DNA of 64,000 bases from Lolium rigidum (Eukaryota; Streptophyta; Magnoliopsida; Poales; Poaceae), in NCBI RefSeq assembly GCF_022539505.1, contig NC_061509.1:211010254-211074253 (forward strand), written 5' to 3'. How positions within the stretch are numbered: the stretch's first letter is position 1; every line of letters starts with the position of its first letter. The position numbers and the translations under genes are program-made. The notes below the pieces were generated by a model, which worked only from the letters and a program-made list of their open reading frames with translations, ran no database searches and was not told the origin of the DNA. Shown here one piece after another: positions 21,311 through 34,172 of this stretch.

Positions 21311-24300
21311 TGTGGCACCCCCGGGATCAGGGTTAGACAAATACCAGATCTTCGTCTGACATAAGCCTAACCTAGAGCTCGAGAGACTACAGTGAGAGAA
21401 TTGGTAACACAACAGTGACTCTACGACTCAAAGAAGTAATACAAGCTCGTAACAGAGCAAAGAACCAAAGTATGACAAGCAGAGGTCACTGACCTGGCAT
21501 ACATCAATCAACGGAAGCAAAGTTATGCTATTAGACATAGCAAGATAGCAAAAGGCCTAAGAGGCCAGGAGCATAACGGCGACGTCCCAGCCCATAGATT
21601 CCAGGCTGCCACCCGGGAACCCCAAGCTACTCGTCGATATCGACTAGAAACCACCATCCGTTGGAGCGACTTCTTCGAAACAAAAGCATGCAAAGCTGAG
21701 TACAGGGACTCAGCAAGACTTAGTACAACCTTTTAGCAAAGCGGGTATGCGGGCTTTCTGTGGAGCTTCTTTTGTGTAAAGCCAGTTTTCCTTTGTTAAA
21801 CAAGAGGGAGGAGAAGCTCGACTACTCAGAACCTTTAAAAGGGGATAAGAGAGCGATATCTCTAGCTCTACTGATCATCATATTGTATCCACCAAACTTC
21901 ATCAGCTCGAACCACTATCCTCGGATCACCCCCTCAACAACCGGAGAAGGTGTCCGTAAACACACATTGATTGCCAAGTTTTACGATTAGGTTCATGTTC
22001 TCTATGATCTCCACGTCCGTTCCCAAGTCGTCCGTAACCGTGGACACGGCTTTTCGAAAAGATTCATAACCCTGCAGGGGTGCACAACTTTACCCACACG
22101 TGCCAACCGACTCTTAATGCCAAGCTATTAGCTCTCTTCCTTGGAAAGCTGGCAGAGGGTGGTCGACCACGACCTTTACCTTGCTGTCGCCGAGACCATG
22201 AGTCACGCGCTAAGGATTGTTCCGCCGTAACGGGTCAAGTCCCGAAGTCGGTCCTTAACGATGTGAGCCGAGGTGGGTTTCCCCAGAGGCCGCAACCCCC
22301 GACCACCACGACCACGCTTACCCGCTCGTTATGTACCTTTACCCCCAAGAAAAATGCAATGCATATGACCAGGTAACGCGCAAACTATGTGACTCATGGA
22401 ATCTACTAGGCAAGTTAGTGAGTCGAGAGGGTACCATAATAGGGCCTCGTGTGGTTGTACGCTCGGTCTTGGTTCAAGAGGCGAGAACTCGGTTCCTAGG
22501 GTCGGCGAAACGAAACAACCCACCACATCCCAATGTGGCCTCTCGTCCGAGCCTTTAATCATGTTTATCAACATCTCTATACTTACCACGTCAACCTGTA
22601 ATGCTATTTTCATTTCATTGTAAGGCTCCAGGTCCGAAGACCGGAGTAGCAGCAGTAACAAACTAAGCATGGCTAAGCATAAAGAGATAAAGGCTCTAGC
22701 GATGCACACGTGCCAAACCTAGTTATGCTAGGAGCAGTGGATCAAGTATTTGAGGCTACAAGGGTGGAACATGCAATAGATAGGATAACTCTACCTATCG
22801 ATAAAAGACAGTTGAATGCAAATATGTAGGAACCAGAGTAAAAGCATTTCGGAATCATATATGAACCAGGCTAGGGCTTGCCTTTGTCCCCGTCAAAGAA
22901 ATATGGAATCTTCGAAGATCTTGTGATTGACTTGTTCGTTGGAGGATAGTTGCAAAGACTCGTCAGTGTTGTTGATCATCAATGTTGTTGATCTTCGTCG
23001 TCTCGCACTCGTGCTCTATCGATCGCGAAGAAGCAAATACCGGAAAGGTAGATCAACAATCAACACATGGCATCGATGCAATGCGCATACAAGGATGATG
23101 ATATGACATGTTAATAGTAATGAAAGTGATCCTATAACCTGCTCATCAATTTAAATAGGGTTGGAATGCATAATACTTTGCAATTTCATAAACCCCGCAT
23201 ATTAAAGAAGAGGGTTCATTTGTTCTTCTATTAAGGATAGGGTTCAAAGTTGTTTAACAATGCATGCTTTTGATACTAAAGTGTAGATCTTATTTTTCTG
23301 AAGATTTTGATATATTATACACCTTTTTCTGATTTAAAATGAAATAGTTATGAATTAAACAAGATTTAACCATTTTCTAGAATTTCTGGAAAATGTTAAA
23401 TATCTGACAGGAGGGGTCCACTGTCAGGGTTTTATTAATTTCTAAAACATTTACGAAAAGATTAAATATCTGATGGACAGGGCCCACCTGTCAATGCATT
23501 TACCAAAACAGAAAATAAAAACAAAATAAAAAGAAAAGCCACTTGGGCCCACGGGTCAACCCGCCGGTGGTCAACTGACGGCGGCCAACGCCGGCAACCA
23601 CGCAGAGGCGGCGCTCGGGAGCGCGCGCGACCACGCTGGAGGGGGCGTTGGACGCGCCCGGTCGAGGCGGACCGACTGGTGGCCGCGCCGCCTACCAGTG
23701 GTCGCCGGAGACGCGCCGGCGACGATGGCCGAGGGCGGCGCTCGCAGACGCGCGACGGGTGGCGGCTACAGAGGGAGAGCGAGGGCACGGAGGGGCTTGG
23801 GAGAACCGTCTGCTCACCCTGAATGCGTGGGTGTCGACGGAGAGGCCGGAGATGGCCGGGCGGCGACGCCATGGTCGTCGGAGGCGGTGGCCGGCCGCGG
23901 GGAAGATGGGGTCGGGGCGGGCGATTGGAGCCTCCCCTCGTCGATTCCTTTGACGGGGTGGAGCAGCAGGAGGAGGCGGAGCCAATGGTGGTGGCGGTTA
24001 AGCGCGGGGCTGGCCGGAGCGACGGCGGCGACGAGCGCCGGTCGGGGCCAGGGTTTGCTCGGCCACGCGCTCAGAGAGGGAGAGAGACGCGCGAGGGAGA
24101 GAGGAAGAGGATAGGGAGAGGGGCAGGGCGTCGGCGGCCTTATCTCCTCGTCCAGGGGCGGCGGCGGTGGCGGGCATCTCCTCGCCGGGATCGACGGCCG
24201 GCGCTGCGACAGGCGGCAGCCTGCCTGGCTGCAGGTAGAAGACAAGGGCATTTTTGCCCATACCCCCTGGGGTTTGCTGTTTTCCAAGAAGTTTTTAAAA

Positions 24301-24578
24301 CAGGGCAAAAACAATTATATTTTGCTGTTTTGGACTATTTTGATAACCCAGAAACCCTCCAAACTTTGTACAAATCTTATGTGGCATTCTTTGAATAATT
24401 CATAAACACCACATAACAAGATTTTGAATGTTTTAAACATTTCAAATTGAGGTAGAACTTTGGAATTTAAGGTTTACACTTCATTTAGAAATGCAAATTT
24501 TTCCTAATGCATTTTAGATGATGCTCATGAATGCACAAACAATTCCTAATTAGGGTTTAGCAAAACAGGGATGTTACA
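21311..24578 (-). repeat. 3' LTR of T1, uninterrupted (3268 bp)
   Basis: It is complete from TGTGGCACC to TGTTACA. It includes a GC-rich block at about 23540-24240, preceded on the plus strand by GGGCCCACCTGTCA and TTGGGCCCAC words common in grass promoters. Long ORFs in the GC-rich block exist on both strands and look composition-driven. About 70 bp near 23235-23300 is absent from the right LTR. Confidence 0.92.
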
Positions 24579-25754
24579 ACTCTATCCCCCTTACAAGAAT
24601 CTCGTCCCCGAGATTCCTAAAGTAGGAAAAGAGAAGGTAACAAGGACTACACCGATATTCAACGAGCTTGTCGATACCATGATGATCTTCTTTGTTGAAG
24701 AAGTTGACCCATGACATCATGAATGAATTTGATCCACAACACCACGAATGAAGCGCTTCATTTTCTTCCCTTGAGGTTGTTGCTCAACTGCACCTAAAGG
24801 AAAGAGGGAATAACTCTAGAACGAAGGATCTCTAGAAGATCGAGCATCTCATGATCAACTCATGGAAGGAGTGTTTAAAAACAACTCTTGAGCTAACAAA
24901 CATGAAACACGTCAAGGTAACGGAGGATATGAAAGAAGTTTCAAATTTTGGTAGGCAATTGCTCCACGCTTTACAAGAATACGAAGGGACAAGGTAGCGA
25001 GGAGTTAAACTGCCTTTGATACCATGACGAGGCACTCTTAGAGAGGGTGACTCGTGGAATCACAAATGATTATCCAACCGTAGCAACTTTGGATTTAAGA
25101 ATCATAGTCACCTTTCTGGCATGGGTACATGAAATGATTGTTGTCTACTCAAAAGGATGGGGCCTAAATGACTGACGAATTCACACAACGTGTGAATTGA
25201 TTAGAACTTCAGGTACTGGCCAATGGAAAGGGAAGGGTACTGGCTATGGAAGTGCTAAGGATCAACAAGGATTGAAATTTCTCCGAACGAAGTTGCTGTC
25301 ACCGGAGAAATGATTTCGAGGGATTGACCGAGAGACATTTAGCAACTCTGCTTCTAATGTTCTCCTTGATGTTCTAGACACCAACTTTAGGCTATTGACG
25401 AGCCTTCAATAGGTCATCGAGTCAAGGTCGGACTTCGGAAATTGAAAAGACATCATAAGGGCAACTCCTATAATAAGTCGCACAAGATCCTTATGGAGAG
25501 TGGTTATTCTTGATGAATCAAGAGATTATGGCAATAAGTTTTCCGACTAATTGTGTTAACCACGACATCAATCTTGCCGGGATTACAAAGAGACCTATGC
25601 CATGAGTCCTTGAGAACCACTAACCATCATTGCCGCTTGAGATTCAGCTTAGGTTAGGTGTAAAGATATTTCAGACTTATCATGTCCAATTAGAAATTTT
25701 CAACAGTTACCACCAAGGTAAAGTCGATAGATTCTCAAGATATGGACCTCAATG

Positions 25755-26500
25755 TCAAGCTCCAAAGGATTGAGCTAGATTGCGTAACACATATGGATGC
25801 GACTGCCAAAGGCAATTGCGTGCATATGAATTTGCAATGTAACATAAGTGAGTCCTGATGGGGACATCAAAGAAGATTTTGAAGTTCTTAAGCTTCTTCT
25901 CTTTCTTGAACAAATCAGACAGCGGCTTAATGTGCATAGAGAAACTTTTCAAGAGAATGAAGGTAACAACCTTCCATCTCAAGAATACTTTGCACATGCC
26001 TGGCCGATTTGCGACGATTACCGAGGAGAACAAAAGGGAACTCGACTCAGATCCACGGTGACATCTTTCATCAAATGCACGTGAACCAGAGAATGTCACT
26101 TCCAACATCCAGAACACATACTTCGTCATGACACAAAGATGGTTCTTAAAAGTTTCCGACATTAGTGCCACTTGTCCAATATGAACCTCTTTAAACATGG
26201 AGAAAACAAGGATGTCATCGATGGGCTCAACAACAAACTTATCAAGATACTCCAATGAGGGACTCATATTCTATATGGACTCGACAGAAATATTGGTCAG
26301 ACCAAAGGACATGAAGGTATACTCAGATGAGACACCATGAGTATAAACATCATCAAGATAGTCCTACGAACTGAGTTTGATTTGACGATAGCCCAAATCA
26401 AATCAAATATGAGGAAGATAGCATATCCATAAAGGAGATACTTCCTGAATTCAACACAGACATCACTAGACATCCCTTTAAGAAGGATCAAGTCGAATAG
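25755..26500 (-). pseudogene. Reverse transcriptase remnant of T1
   Basis: The minus-strand reading 26267-25755 gives YLDKFVVEPIDDILVFS, recognisable as the RT catalytic box, then a degenerate fingers-connection stretch with IKPLSDLFKKEKK. The neighbouring frame 26491-26297 matches the preceding RT segment weakly (RTILMMFILMVSHLS). Conserved residues are lost all along, so it cannot encode an active enzyme. The LTRs of the same element are by contrast very similar, implying this pol was already dead when T1 last transposed. Confidence 0.65.
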
Positions 26501-28137
26501 AGCTTTTGTCCTTCAACTCTCCAAGTTGTTGTTTAAGCTCAACCAACTAGTCCAGGATATCTAGTACGGTTTCTTGGAGAAGTAGTGATTCAGAGAACCA
26601 ACTTACTCATGAACTCGATAACACGGTCATGTGGTAACATGGTGATACTTCTAGAAAGACATCTGGAATATCACGAACCACTGGTATATCACTGAATTCA
26701 AGAGGGAAACTTGCTTTACAGAGCAAACGATATGGTCTTGAGAGCTTTGGGATTAACCTAACTCTTTGATCGAAGAAGGAGCGCCTGAACAAACAGACTT
26801 GGCAACACAGTCAAACTTCGCTTAATAATTGCGAACCAATTATGCTAAGAATGACATCAATGTCCTTGGATTTCAAAGAAATAAGAATTTCAAAGAATCT
26901 CGGATAGCCACATCAATACAAATGCCCCAACATTCCCAAGCATTGAAAGCTCGAAGGAAGGGTGAGTACAGATGTGCAAGACTATCACTTCATCAATAAG
27001 GTCATGATACAACACGATCTCATGATATAGAAGAGGGTGATACTCCAAGGTAGAACAGAACAGAAGCTAACGAGGCCTCTTAATCTACGGATTACAACAC
27101 TTTGACCAAGTCCTAGAAATGGACAAGGTACTGGAGTTTGTTTCTCCTGACATACCGAAGTGGAATGTCCTGACGAACCACAAGAGTAATATGCATTGGA
27201 GACACCAATGCAGATTTACCACTTGGCTGCTAACTAGCATACAAAGGTCAGAAAGCGACAGAAGAGAAAGAACATGATGAGGATAAGAATTCCTGAGATG
27301 TAGATGCACAAGTTAACACTCTTGGGAAACTCATGCTGAAAAGGGAGGTGTGGCAGAGTCACGGACATAGATGCGAGACTCACAAAGAGCACTCTTGTCG
27401 TGATCCATTTGGTTCAATGAAAGAACCTCTGCGATAGCTAGTGGAAGGGAAAGATCTTTATTGCTGCAATTCAACACGGCAACAACCACAAGCTTTAAGG
27501 CTAGATTGATTTGGATTTAGCCATCCCAATGTAATGTTTGAACATTAACACCAGTGTTCAATGGCATGGATCTTGGGTTAAAGGCCAGCTTCATGTACTA
27601 AGATTCATAAAATAGAATCCAGCACAATCGGGGACCTTCGGTTCAAGTCCAAGGGTTAAAAACCGAGAAAGGAGTAACTACATACCAAGTGACGCAAAGT
27701 ACACTATGAGGTAGTAATCACGTCGTAGCTTCTAGAAGACATGCATAGCTTTCAAAGTACCCAAGCAAATAAAAAGGATGCATTCAAGGCGAAAGGAAAC
27801 CTCGAAACCTAGAACAGAATGATGTGGAACCCACAAAACAGAGAGATCATGACAGAAAGAAATCTGCACAGAACACACACGACTCTAAAGAACTCTGCAC
27901 TAGGTCAACTGGTTTAGAAAGGGCATGCATTTGAGGCACCTAAGTTTGAAAGACTAGAAGAGATAGAAAAACTTTCAAATCAACACAAGGTAAGGCACCT
28001 TAGAATTAGAGCGATACCAGATAAGGAGTAAAAAGAAGCCTAATCAGATTGTCACAAATACTTTTAGCTTTCAAACAGTTTTCACAAATGCTAGACTCAA
28101 CATCGACCAGTAGAAAGGGTTTCCTACAGGCAGTCAT

Positions 28138-28149
28138 GCTCTGATACCA
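28138..28149 (-). promoter_or_regulatory. Primer binding site of T1, tRNA-iMet type
   Basis: On the minus strand TGGTATCAGAGC, 5 nt inside the right LTR. This is the usual PBS of Tekay/Del chromoviruses and sets the orientation of T1. Confidence 0.88.
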
Positions 28150-28154
28150 AAACC

Positions 28155-29036
28155 TGTGGCACCCCCGGGATCAGGGTTAGACAAATACCAGATCTTCGTC
28201 TGACATAAGCCTAACCTAGAGCTCGAGAGACTACGATGAGAGAATCGGTAACACAACGGTGACTCTACGACTCAAAGAAGTAATACAAGCTCGTAACAGA
28301 GCAAAGAACCAAAGTATGACAAGCGAAGGTCAGCGACCCGGCATACATCAATCAACGGAAGCAAAGTTATGCTATTAGACATAGCAAGATAGCAAAAGGC
28401 CTAAGAGGCCGGAGAGCATAACGGCGACGTCCCAGCCCATAGATTCCGGGCTGCCACACGGGAACCCCAAGCTACTCGTCGATGTCGACTAGAAACCACC
28501 ATCTGTTGGAGCGACTTCTTCTGAAACAAAAGCATGCAAAGCTGAGTACAGGGACTCAGCAAGACTTAGTACAACCTTTTAGCAAAGCGGGTATGCGGGC
28601 TTTCTGTGGAGCTTCTTTTGCGTAAAGCCAGTTTTCCTTTGTTAAACAAGAGGGAGGAGAAGCTCGACTACTCAGAACCTTTAAAAGGGGATAAGAGAGC
28701 GATATCTCTAGCTCTACTGATCATCATATTGTATCCACCAAACTTCATCAGCTCGAACCACTATCCTCGGATCACCCCCTCAACAACCGGAGAAGGTGTC
28801 CGTAAACACACATTGATTGCCAAGTTTTACGATTAGGTTCATGTTCTCTATGATTTCCACGTCCGTTCCCAAGTCGTCCGTAACCGTGGACACGGCTTTT
28901 CGAAAAGATTCATAACCCTGCAGGGGTGCACAACTTTACCCACACGTGCCAACCGACTCTTAATGCCAAGCTATTAGCTCTCTTCCTTGGAAAGCTGGCA
29001 GAGGGTGGTCGACCACGACCTTTACCTTGCTGTCGC
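28155..29036 (-). repeat. T1 5' LTR, segment 1 (outer left piece)
   Basis: Matches 21311-22190 of the left LTR. It ends at the A2 insertion site, with GTCGC at 29032-29036 duplicated at 46423-46427. Confidence 0.92.
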
Positions 29037-29824
29037 TGATACGTCTCCGACGTATCGATAATTTCTTATGTTCTATGCCATATTATTGATGATACCTACA
29101 TGTTTTATGCACACTTTATGTCATATTCGTGCATTTTCTGGAACTAACCTATTAACAAGATGCCGAAGTGCCAGTTCCTGTTTTACGCTATTTTTGGTTT
29201 CAGAAATCCTAGTAACGAAATATTCTCGGAATTGGACGAAACGAAGACCCGGGGGCCTATTTTTCCACGGAGCTTCCGGAAGACCGAAGAACACACGAAG
29301 TGGGGCCACGAGGTGGCGACACCATAGGCCGGCGCGGCCCGGGGGGGCCGCGCCGCCCTATGGTGTGGCCCCTCGTCCGGCCCCGACTCTGCCCTTCCGC
29401 CTACTTAAAGCCTCCGTCGCGAAACCCCCGATGCGAAAAACCACGATACGGAAAACCTTGCCGAGACGCCGCCGCCGCCGATCCCATCTCGGGGGATTCC
29501 GGAGATCTCCTCCGGCACCCTGCCGGAGAGGGGATTCATCTCCCGGAGGACTCTACACCGCCATGGTCGCCTCCGGAGTGATGAGTGAGTAGTTCACCCC
29601 TGGACTATGGGTCCATAGCGGTAGCTAGATGGTTGTCTTCTCCTCATTGTGCTTCATTGTTGGATCTTGTGAGCTGCCTAACATGATCAAGATCATCTAT
29701 CTGTAATTCTATATGTTGTGTTTGTCGGGATCCGATGGATAGAGAATACCATGTCATGTTAATTATCAAGTTATTATACATGTGTTGTTTATGATCTTGC
29801 ATGCTCTCCGTTTCTAGTAGAGGC
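29037..29824 (+). repeat. 5' LTR of A2, first part
   Basis: Corresponds to 44826-45616 of the A2 3' LTR, with CTACTTAAAG promoter-like sequence near 29400. It is broken after GAGGC (29820-29824) by T2. Confidence 0.9.
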
Positions 29825-32800
29825 TGTCAACACCCGGATTTTTAAGTCCGGATGCCTATTATGTCATACATCGCAATCCCAGGAATATTGTTGTTGCGAG
29901 GCATAATAGTTAAGTATCACAGTCATCATTCATTACATACCATAAGTCTTACAATCTTGGAATCACATGATCCATATTACACGAATAGTTGATCTATCGA
30001 TCAACGAACAAACACAAGTTCATAGTTCAACATAGCGGAAGCGTAAGATAAAAGGACTCTCTAGTCCACGAGGCCAACGCTTGACGTCGGAAGGCGCTTA
30101 GTTGTCGTAGGCGTCCTGCTGGTCATCTCCTTGGTCATCTTCATACTCTGGCCATTTGAATAGCCAGGGACAAAGCCGTGAGTACTTTAAGTACTCGCAA
30201 ACTAATACTAAAGTAAGTGCTAGACATTCTAGTAGGGTTTGCTAAGCTCTAGTTTATTTGCATAAAGCTAGTTTTAGTTCACAAAGTTTCGAGAAAAGCT
30301 TACTCGAGTACTAACTAACTCAAGTGGGAACATTAGTGTCATTCCCACCCTTCAAGTGGTGATTTCAATTCAATTCACCACAAGTCATTTCACCCTCACC
30401 TTTCAACATCATTTTCAAAAATATGACATCGGAAACTGTATGGCCTTTCCAACCGTCCGTAACAGTGGACGCGGCTATTCGAATAGGTTTACACTCTGCA
30501 GAGGTTGCACACTTGTGCCACAACATTTGATTTCATCCGTCGGGATTTCCCCGAATAATCGTAACACGATACGCGGATCATCAACCATAACCTTTCACTT
30601 ACGAACCCTAGTATGAGCACCTCTCCCCATGAGCTTGGCCTCCCGAGTGAAGACCAAGCGTCAACTCTGGGAACTGCACAGGGCTTGGGCCGGACATTCA
30701 CCTCATTTCGCATCATATCGTATCGTTTCTTTTGTGGTAGAGGCAGCTTTCGGCATAACCCCGATGACGCTTGTTTAGAGGGAACCCATACTAAGACACA
30801 TAAACTTCCAGTTAAGCCCTACCCATAATCAGGTATTGTGGGGGTGCTTGATAATTGGAAAGGTATCGCATTCAAACCAACATCATTGTTTTATCAAAAA
30901 TCACCATCTTCTCTTGTTCATATTCACCTTCAAAAATCCTTCAATGGAATGCATCATCATTCCAAGGTTTCAAATTCGTTTCAAATTCACATTGTTCCCA
31001 TCTAGAGTAGTCAAGTTTTGAATTCATTAGCACTAGCTCTAATCCATGAGGGGTGCTATCTTGCTTTGCTTGGAAGAGACTAACTCACTACTCTAGTAAC
31101 CAACTTGTACTTTGACCAAAGTTAACTATAAAAGTAACTCATTTAGAAATCAAGTAAAAACTTGTAAAGTAAAACTTGGGATGGGTTCATGTAAGAAAAG
31201 ATAAGAGACATGGTGCCTTGCCCCAAGGGGCTTTGCACTTTGCAAGAATATTAGCTTGCCTTGATAGTTCTCAAACTGTTCCTCCTCCTCCTCTTGGTAG
31301 TATCCTTCTTCTTCGGCGTACTCTCAGGTGCTACGCGTCTAAATTTGAATACGAGTATAATTACTCACTAATTCAATGGCTATTCCATACATCACATATA
31401 ATCACACAAACTACTCTATGCACACAAGTAAATTAACTAGAGTGCATGGGTTGTGGGGTTTAAAAGGAATTCACTTCTTTGTATTTTATATGTAAATGAT
31501 AGTTTCCTTAGGGTTCTTGAGAAATAAATTCCTCTCATTGAAATCTTCTTAAGATTTAATTTCTCAAACAATTATACATGAAATGGGTATTGACCTAGGT
31601 CAACCATTCATCATCGGTATTTGAGAAAATGATTTAAATGAGGTAGGTCACCTCATACCATTTAAATACTACTACACATGATTTAAATCTCAAGCCATTC
31701 ATATAAGAGAGTTTGGACCAGAGGTACAAACATCCCATGAATGCATGTAAGACAAGTTTAAATGAAGTATAAGACTTCACACCATTTACTTTAATAGTTT
31801 TGGACAATATCAACTAGTTAAACTAGTCAAATTATCCCTTCCATTAACTATGGCATGATCATGCAAAGTGACCACACCATTTTCTTGCAGAAACAATTAG
31901 TGTAAGTCAAAAGTGAGCTATTAGAGTTGGAATTAACTTAATATCTATTTTGGTTGATTTTTAAGAATTATTTGAATAGGGAAAAGTCCCTGTCTTGTTA
32001 TTTTTATCATAATTATTCTACAAAGAATCTGACCATGGGGCCAGTGGCATGTTGTAGAGAATTTCAGTGGCTTTCTAACAACATAAGATTCACTAAATTT
32101 GGTTTAGCCAATTTGAATCTATTGAATTTCAAAGTTTGTGCAGTATTGGAAATGTTTAAATCAATTTTGAATTAAACCGGCCGGCGGGAAACACTACTGG
32201 GCCAGAAGATTTAAAAACGGCCCAGGCCAGCCCACCACGCGCCTGCGCCCGCGTGGGCTGCCTGACCGAGAGGGTCCCGCATGTCGGCGGCTAATAAACC
32301 CGAAACGGTATGGATGATTCGGCGCGTTAGATTAGATGGCGGATCAACGGCCCACGCTCGTCGTCGTCGACGACGAGAGAGAGGCTCGCCGGCGGCTCGG
32401 GTAGGGGGTGGGAGAGCTCACCGCGGCTCCGGCTAGGGTTGGCGGTGTGCGCGGTGAAGCGGTGGTCGACGGCGAGGCTCCGAGTGCTGGTGGCGTCGCT
32501 CGAGGTGGCTCCAATCGACGGCGAGCTTCCGCGGCGTCCGTCGGCGGTGAGGTGGCGATTGGGTGGCTACGGCGAGTAATTGGGGCGAGTGAGGTGGTCG
32601 AGGAGCTTGAGGGAGGAGAGGGAGTGCGGCGGTGTGCTCGGATCGTCAAATGGAGGCCTCTGTTTATAGGCGAGGGAGGGTGCTGCGGGGCGAGAGACGA
32701 AGTCGACCATGGCGCGGCGTCTCCGGCGAGCGGTTGGGCTAGGCGAGGGTGCTGTCGGGTTCTCCTCGTCCAGGCGAGACTAGGGGAGGTGTTGGCTTGG

Positions 32801-34125
32801 TCGGGCGGCGTGGTATGGCGCGGGATTGTGTCCGTGTCTGCCGCGCCCGCGGCGGAGGAGGGTTTCCTTCTCCGGCGGCGGTGGGCACGGGTCGTGGCTG
32901 GGCGCGTGTCTGGCGGCGTCGCGGTGTCACGGTGAGGCTCAAGGCGCTCACGGGGGTCCAGGGCGTGCGTAGAGCGTCGAGGCGGCGGTGGCCGGATGGT
33001 GTCCGTGGCGTGCGCGTGTGCGACGTCCACGGCATACTGGCGGTCTGGGCGCGTGCTGGGCGCGCGAAATCCGGCGAGCTGTGGCCTCCTCCTCGACAAC
33101 GGCGGTGCTAGGCGTTGCTAGGCGATGCGGTGGCGCATGGTGGCGAGGTGTCCCTGGCAGAGAAGCAAGGGGAGAGAGGGGAGGGCGTCGGGCTCGGCGA
33201 CATGGCCGGCATGGCCATGCCAGGCTTGCTAGGCCTCTCCTCCTAGGGTTTTCTAGGTTAGTGTTGGTGAGAGGGGAACCAGGGAACACAATGGTGTAGG
33301 TTAGGGGATTTTAGGTGTAGTAGAATCACTATTTGCAATAGTTGCAAATAGTGCCCAATCTTGGAATTCCCAAAAATATCCAAATTTGAAATAATTCAAA
33401 TGGTGAACCTTTTTGAAAAGTGAGTGTTGGGATAAGTTGTAATTGACCAGAGATGAATTGAGGTGGTGGTGGAAAAGTTAGATTTCAAAAATGGCCAAAA
33501 ATGGCTAAGTGAAGATTGTTGAACTTGTTATAAAGTTGCAACTTTGGATGAGCATAGCTAGTGATCAAAGATGAATTTGGCAGGGTGATCTTCATCAAAG
33601 TTGTTCACCTTGATGTTGACTTTGAAATGGTGCAAAGAGTTAGCAAGAATTGGTTTGGGAAAATTGAAATGCAGGGGCTCAAAGTGGTGATCGGACTAAG
33701 TTTGGCAGATTTGGCCATTATCTTATGTGAGTGGGAATTGTGTTTGAAATTCATTTGAATTGTGCAACCTTGGTTCCAAAAGTTGTAATAAGTGTTTAGT
33801 AACATTATTCAACTAATGGTGAAGACCAAATAGGTCTAGGGTCAAAATTTATAAAAATGCCATAGGGCATATGTGAGGGTTTTTAGGGTTTTTCAATTTA
33901 TGTGATTTTCTTCCTCTTTGATTTATTTGGTTGGTGATCTCCATATGATCACTCTAGGGTTTTAGAGCATATCAAGAACAAGTAATAACAATCATCATGG
34001 CATATCACTCAAATGCACAAGTCCTATGCATGGTACTATATGCAAAAGAAAAGTTTTTGTTGGTTTGAAATTTTGTGTTTCTGGAATTCTCTAACTTTCT
34101 TTTTATTGAAATTTGGGGTGTTACA
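29825..34125 (-). repeat. 3' LTR of T2 (4301 bp)
   Basis: TGTCAACACCCGG to GGTGTTACA. AT-rich flanks surround a GC-rich block (about 32170-33240) that looks like a grass gene promoter and leader on the minus strand. Long ORFs in that block occur in several frames and are not supported as genes. Confidence 0.92.
32661..32668 (-). promoter_or_regulatory. TATA box of T2 3' LTR
   Basis: On the minus strand TATAAACA in the context CGCCTATAAACAGAGGCC. It is followed about 30-50 bp downstream by a C/T-rich leader (CCCTCTCCTCCCTCAAGC). The 5' LTR copy at 42798-42805 reads TATAAATA. Confidence 0.6.
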
Positions 34126-34172
34126 AACCCTTCCCCCTTACAAAAGATCTCGTCCCGAGATCGAAAAGAAAG

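Larger units (their letters stand above)
24579..28154 (-). mobile_element. T1 internal region with decayed pol
   Basis: The boundary next to the 3' LTR (CCCCCTTACAAGAATCTCGTCCCCGAGATTC, here as plus-strand words at 24587-24618) is typical of Tekay/Del elements. The 3.6 kb that follow keep only scattered similarity to gag-pol, with stops in all frames. The best-preserved part is the RT remnant at 25755-26500. No gag knuckle, protease DSGA, integrase or chromodomain could be read. Confidence 0.7.

Noticed and set aside
22960..23000. Direct GTTGTTGATC repeat in T1 LTR as a regulatory array
   Set aside because: Only two or three short copies, no other support.
23462..24398. Long ORFs in T1 LTR GC-rich block (also 54359-55297)
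   Set aside because: Composition-driven frames on both strands with no domain, inside an LTR.
32344..33111. Long overlapping ORFs on both strands in T2 LTRs (also 42484-43365)
   Set aside because: They lie in a GC-rich island, occur in several frames at once, have Arg/Ala/Pro-rich low-complexity translations, and differ in frame between the two LTR copies.
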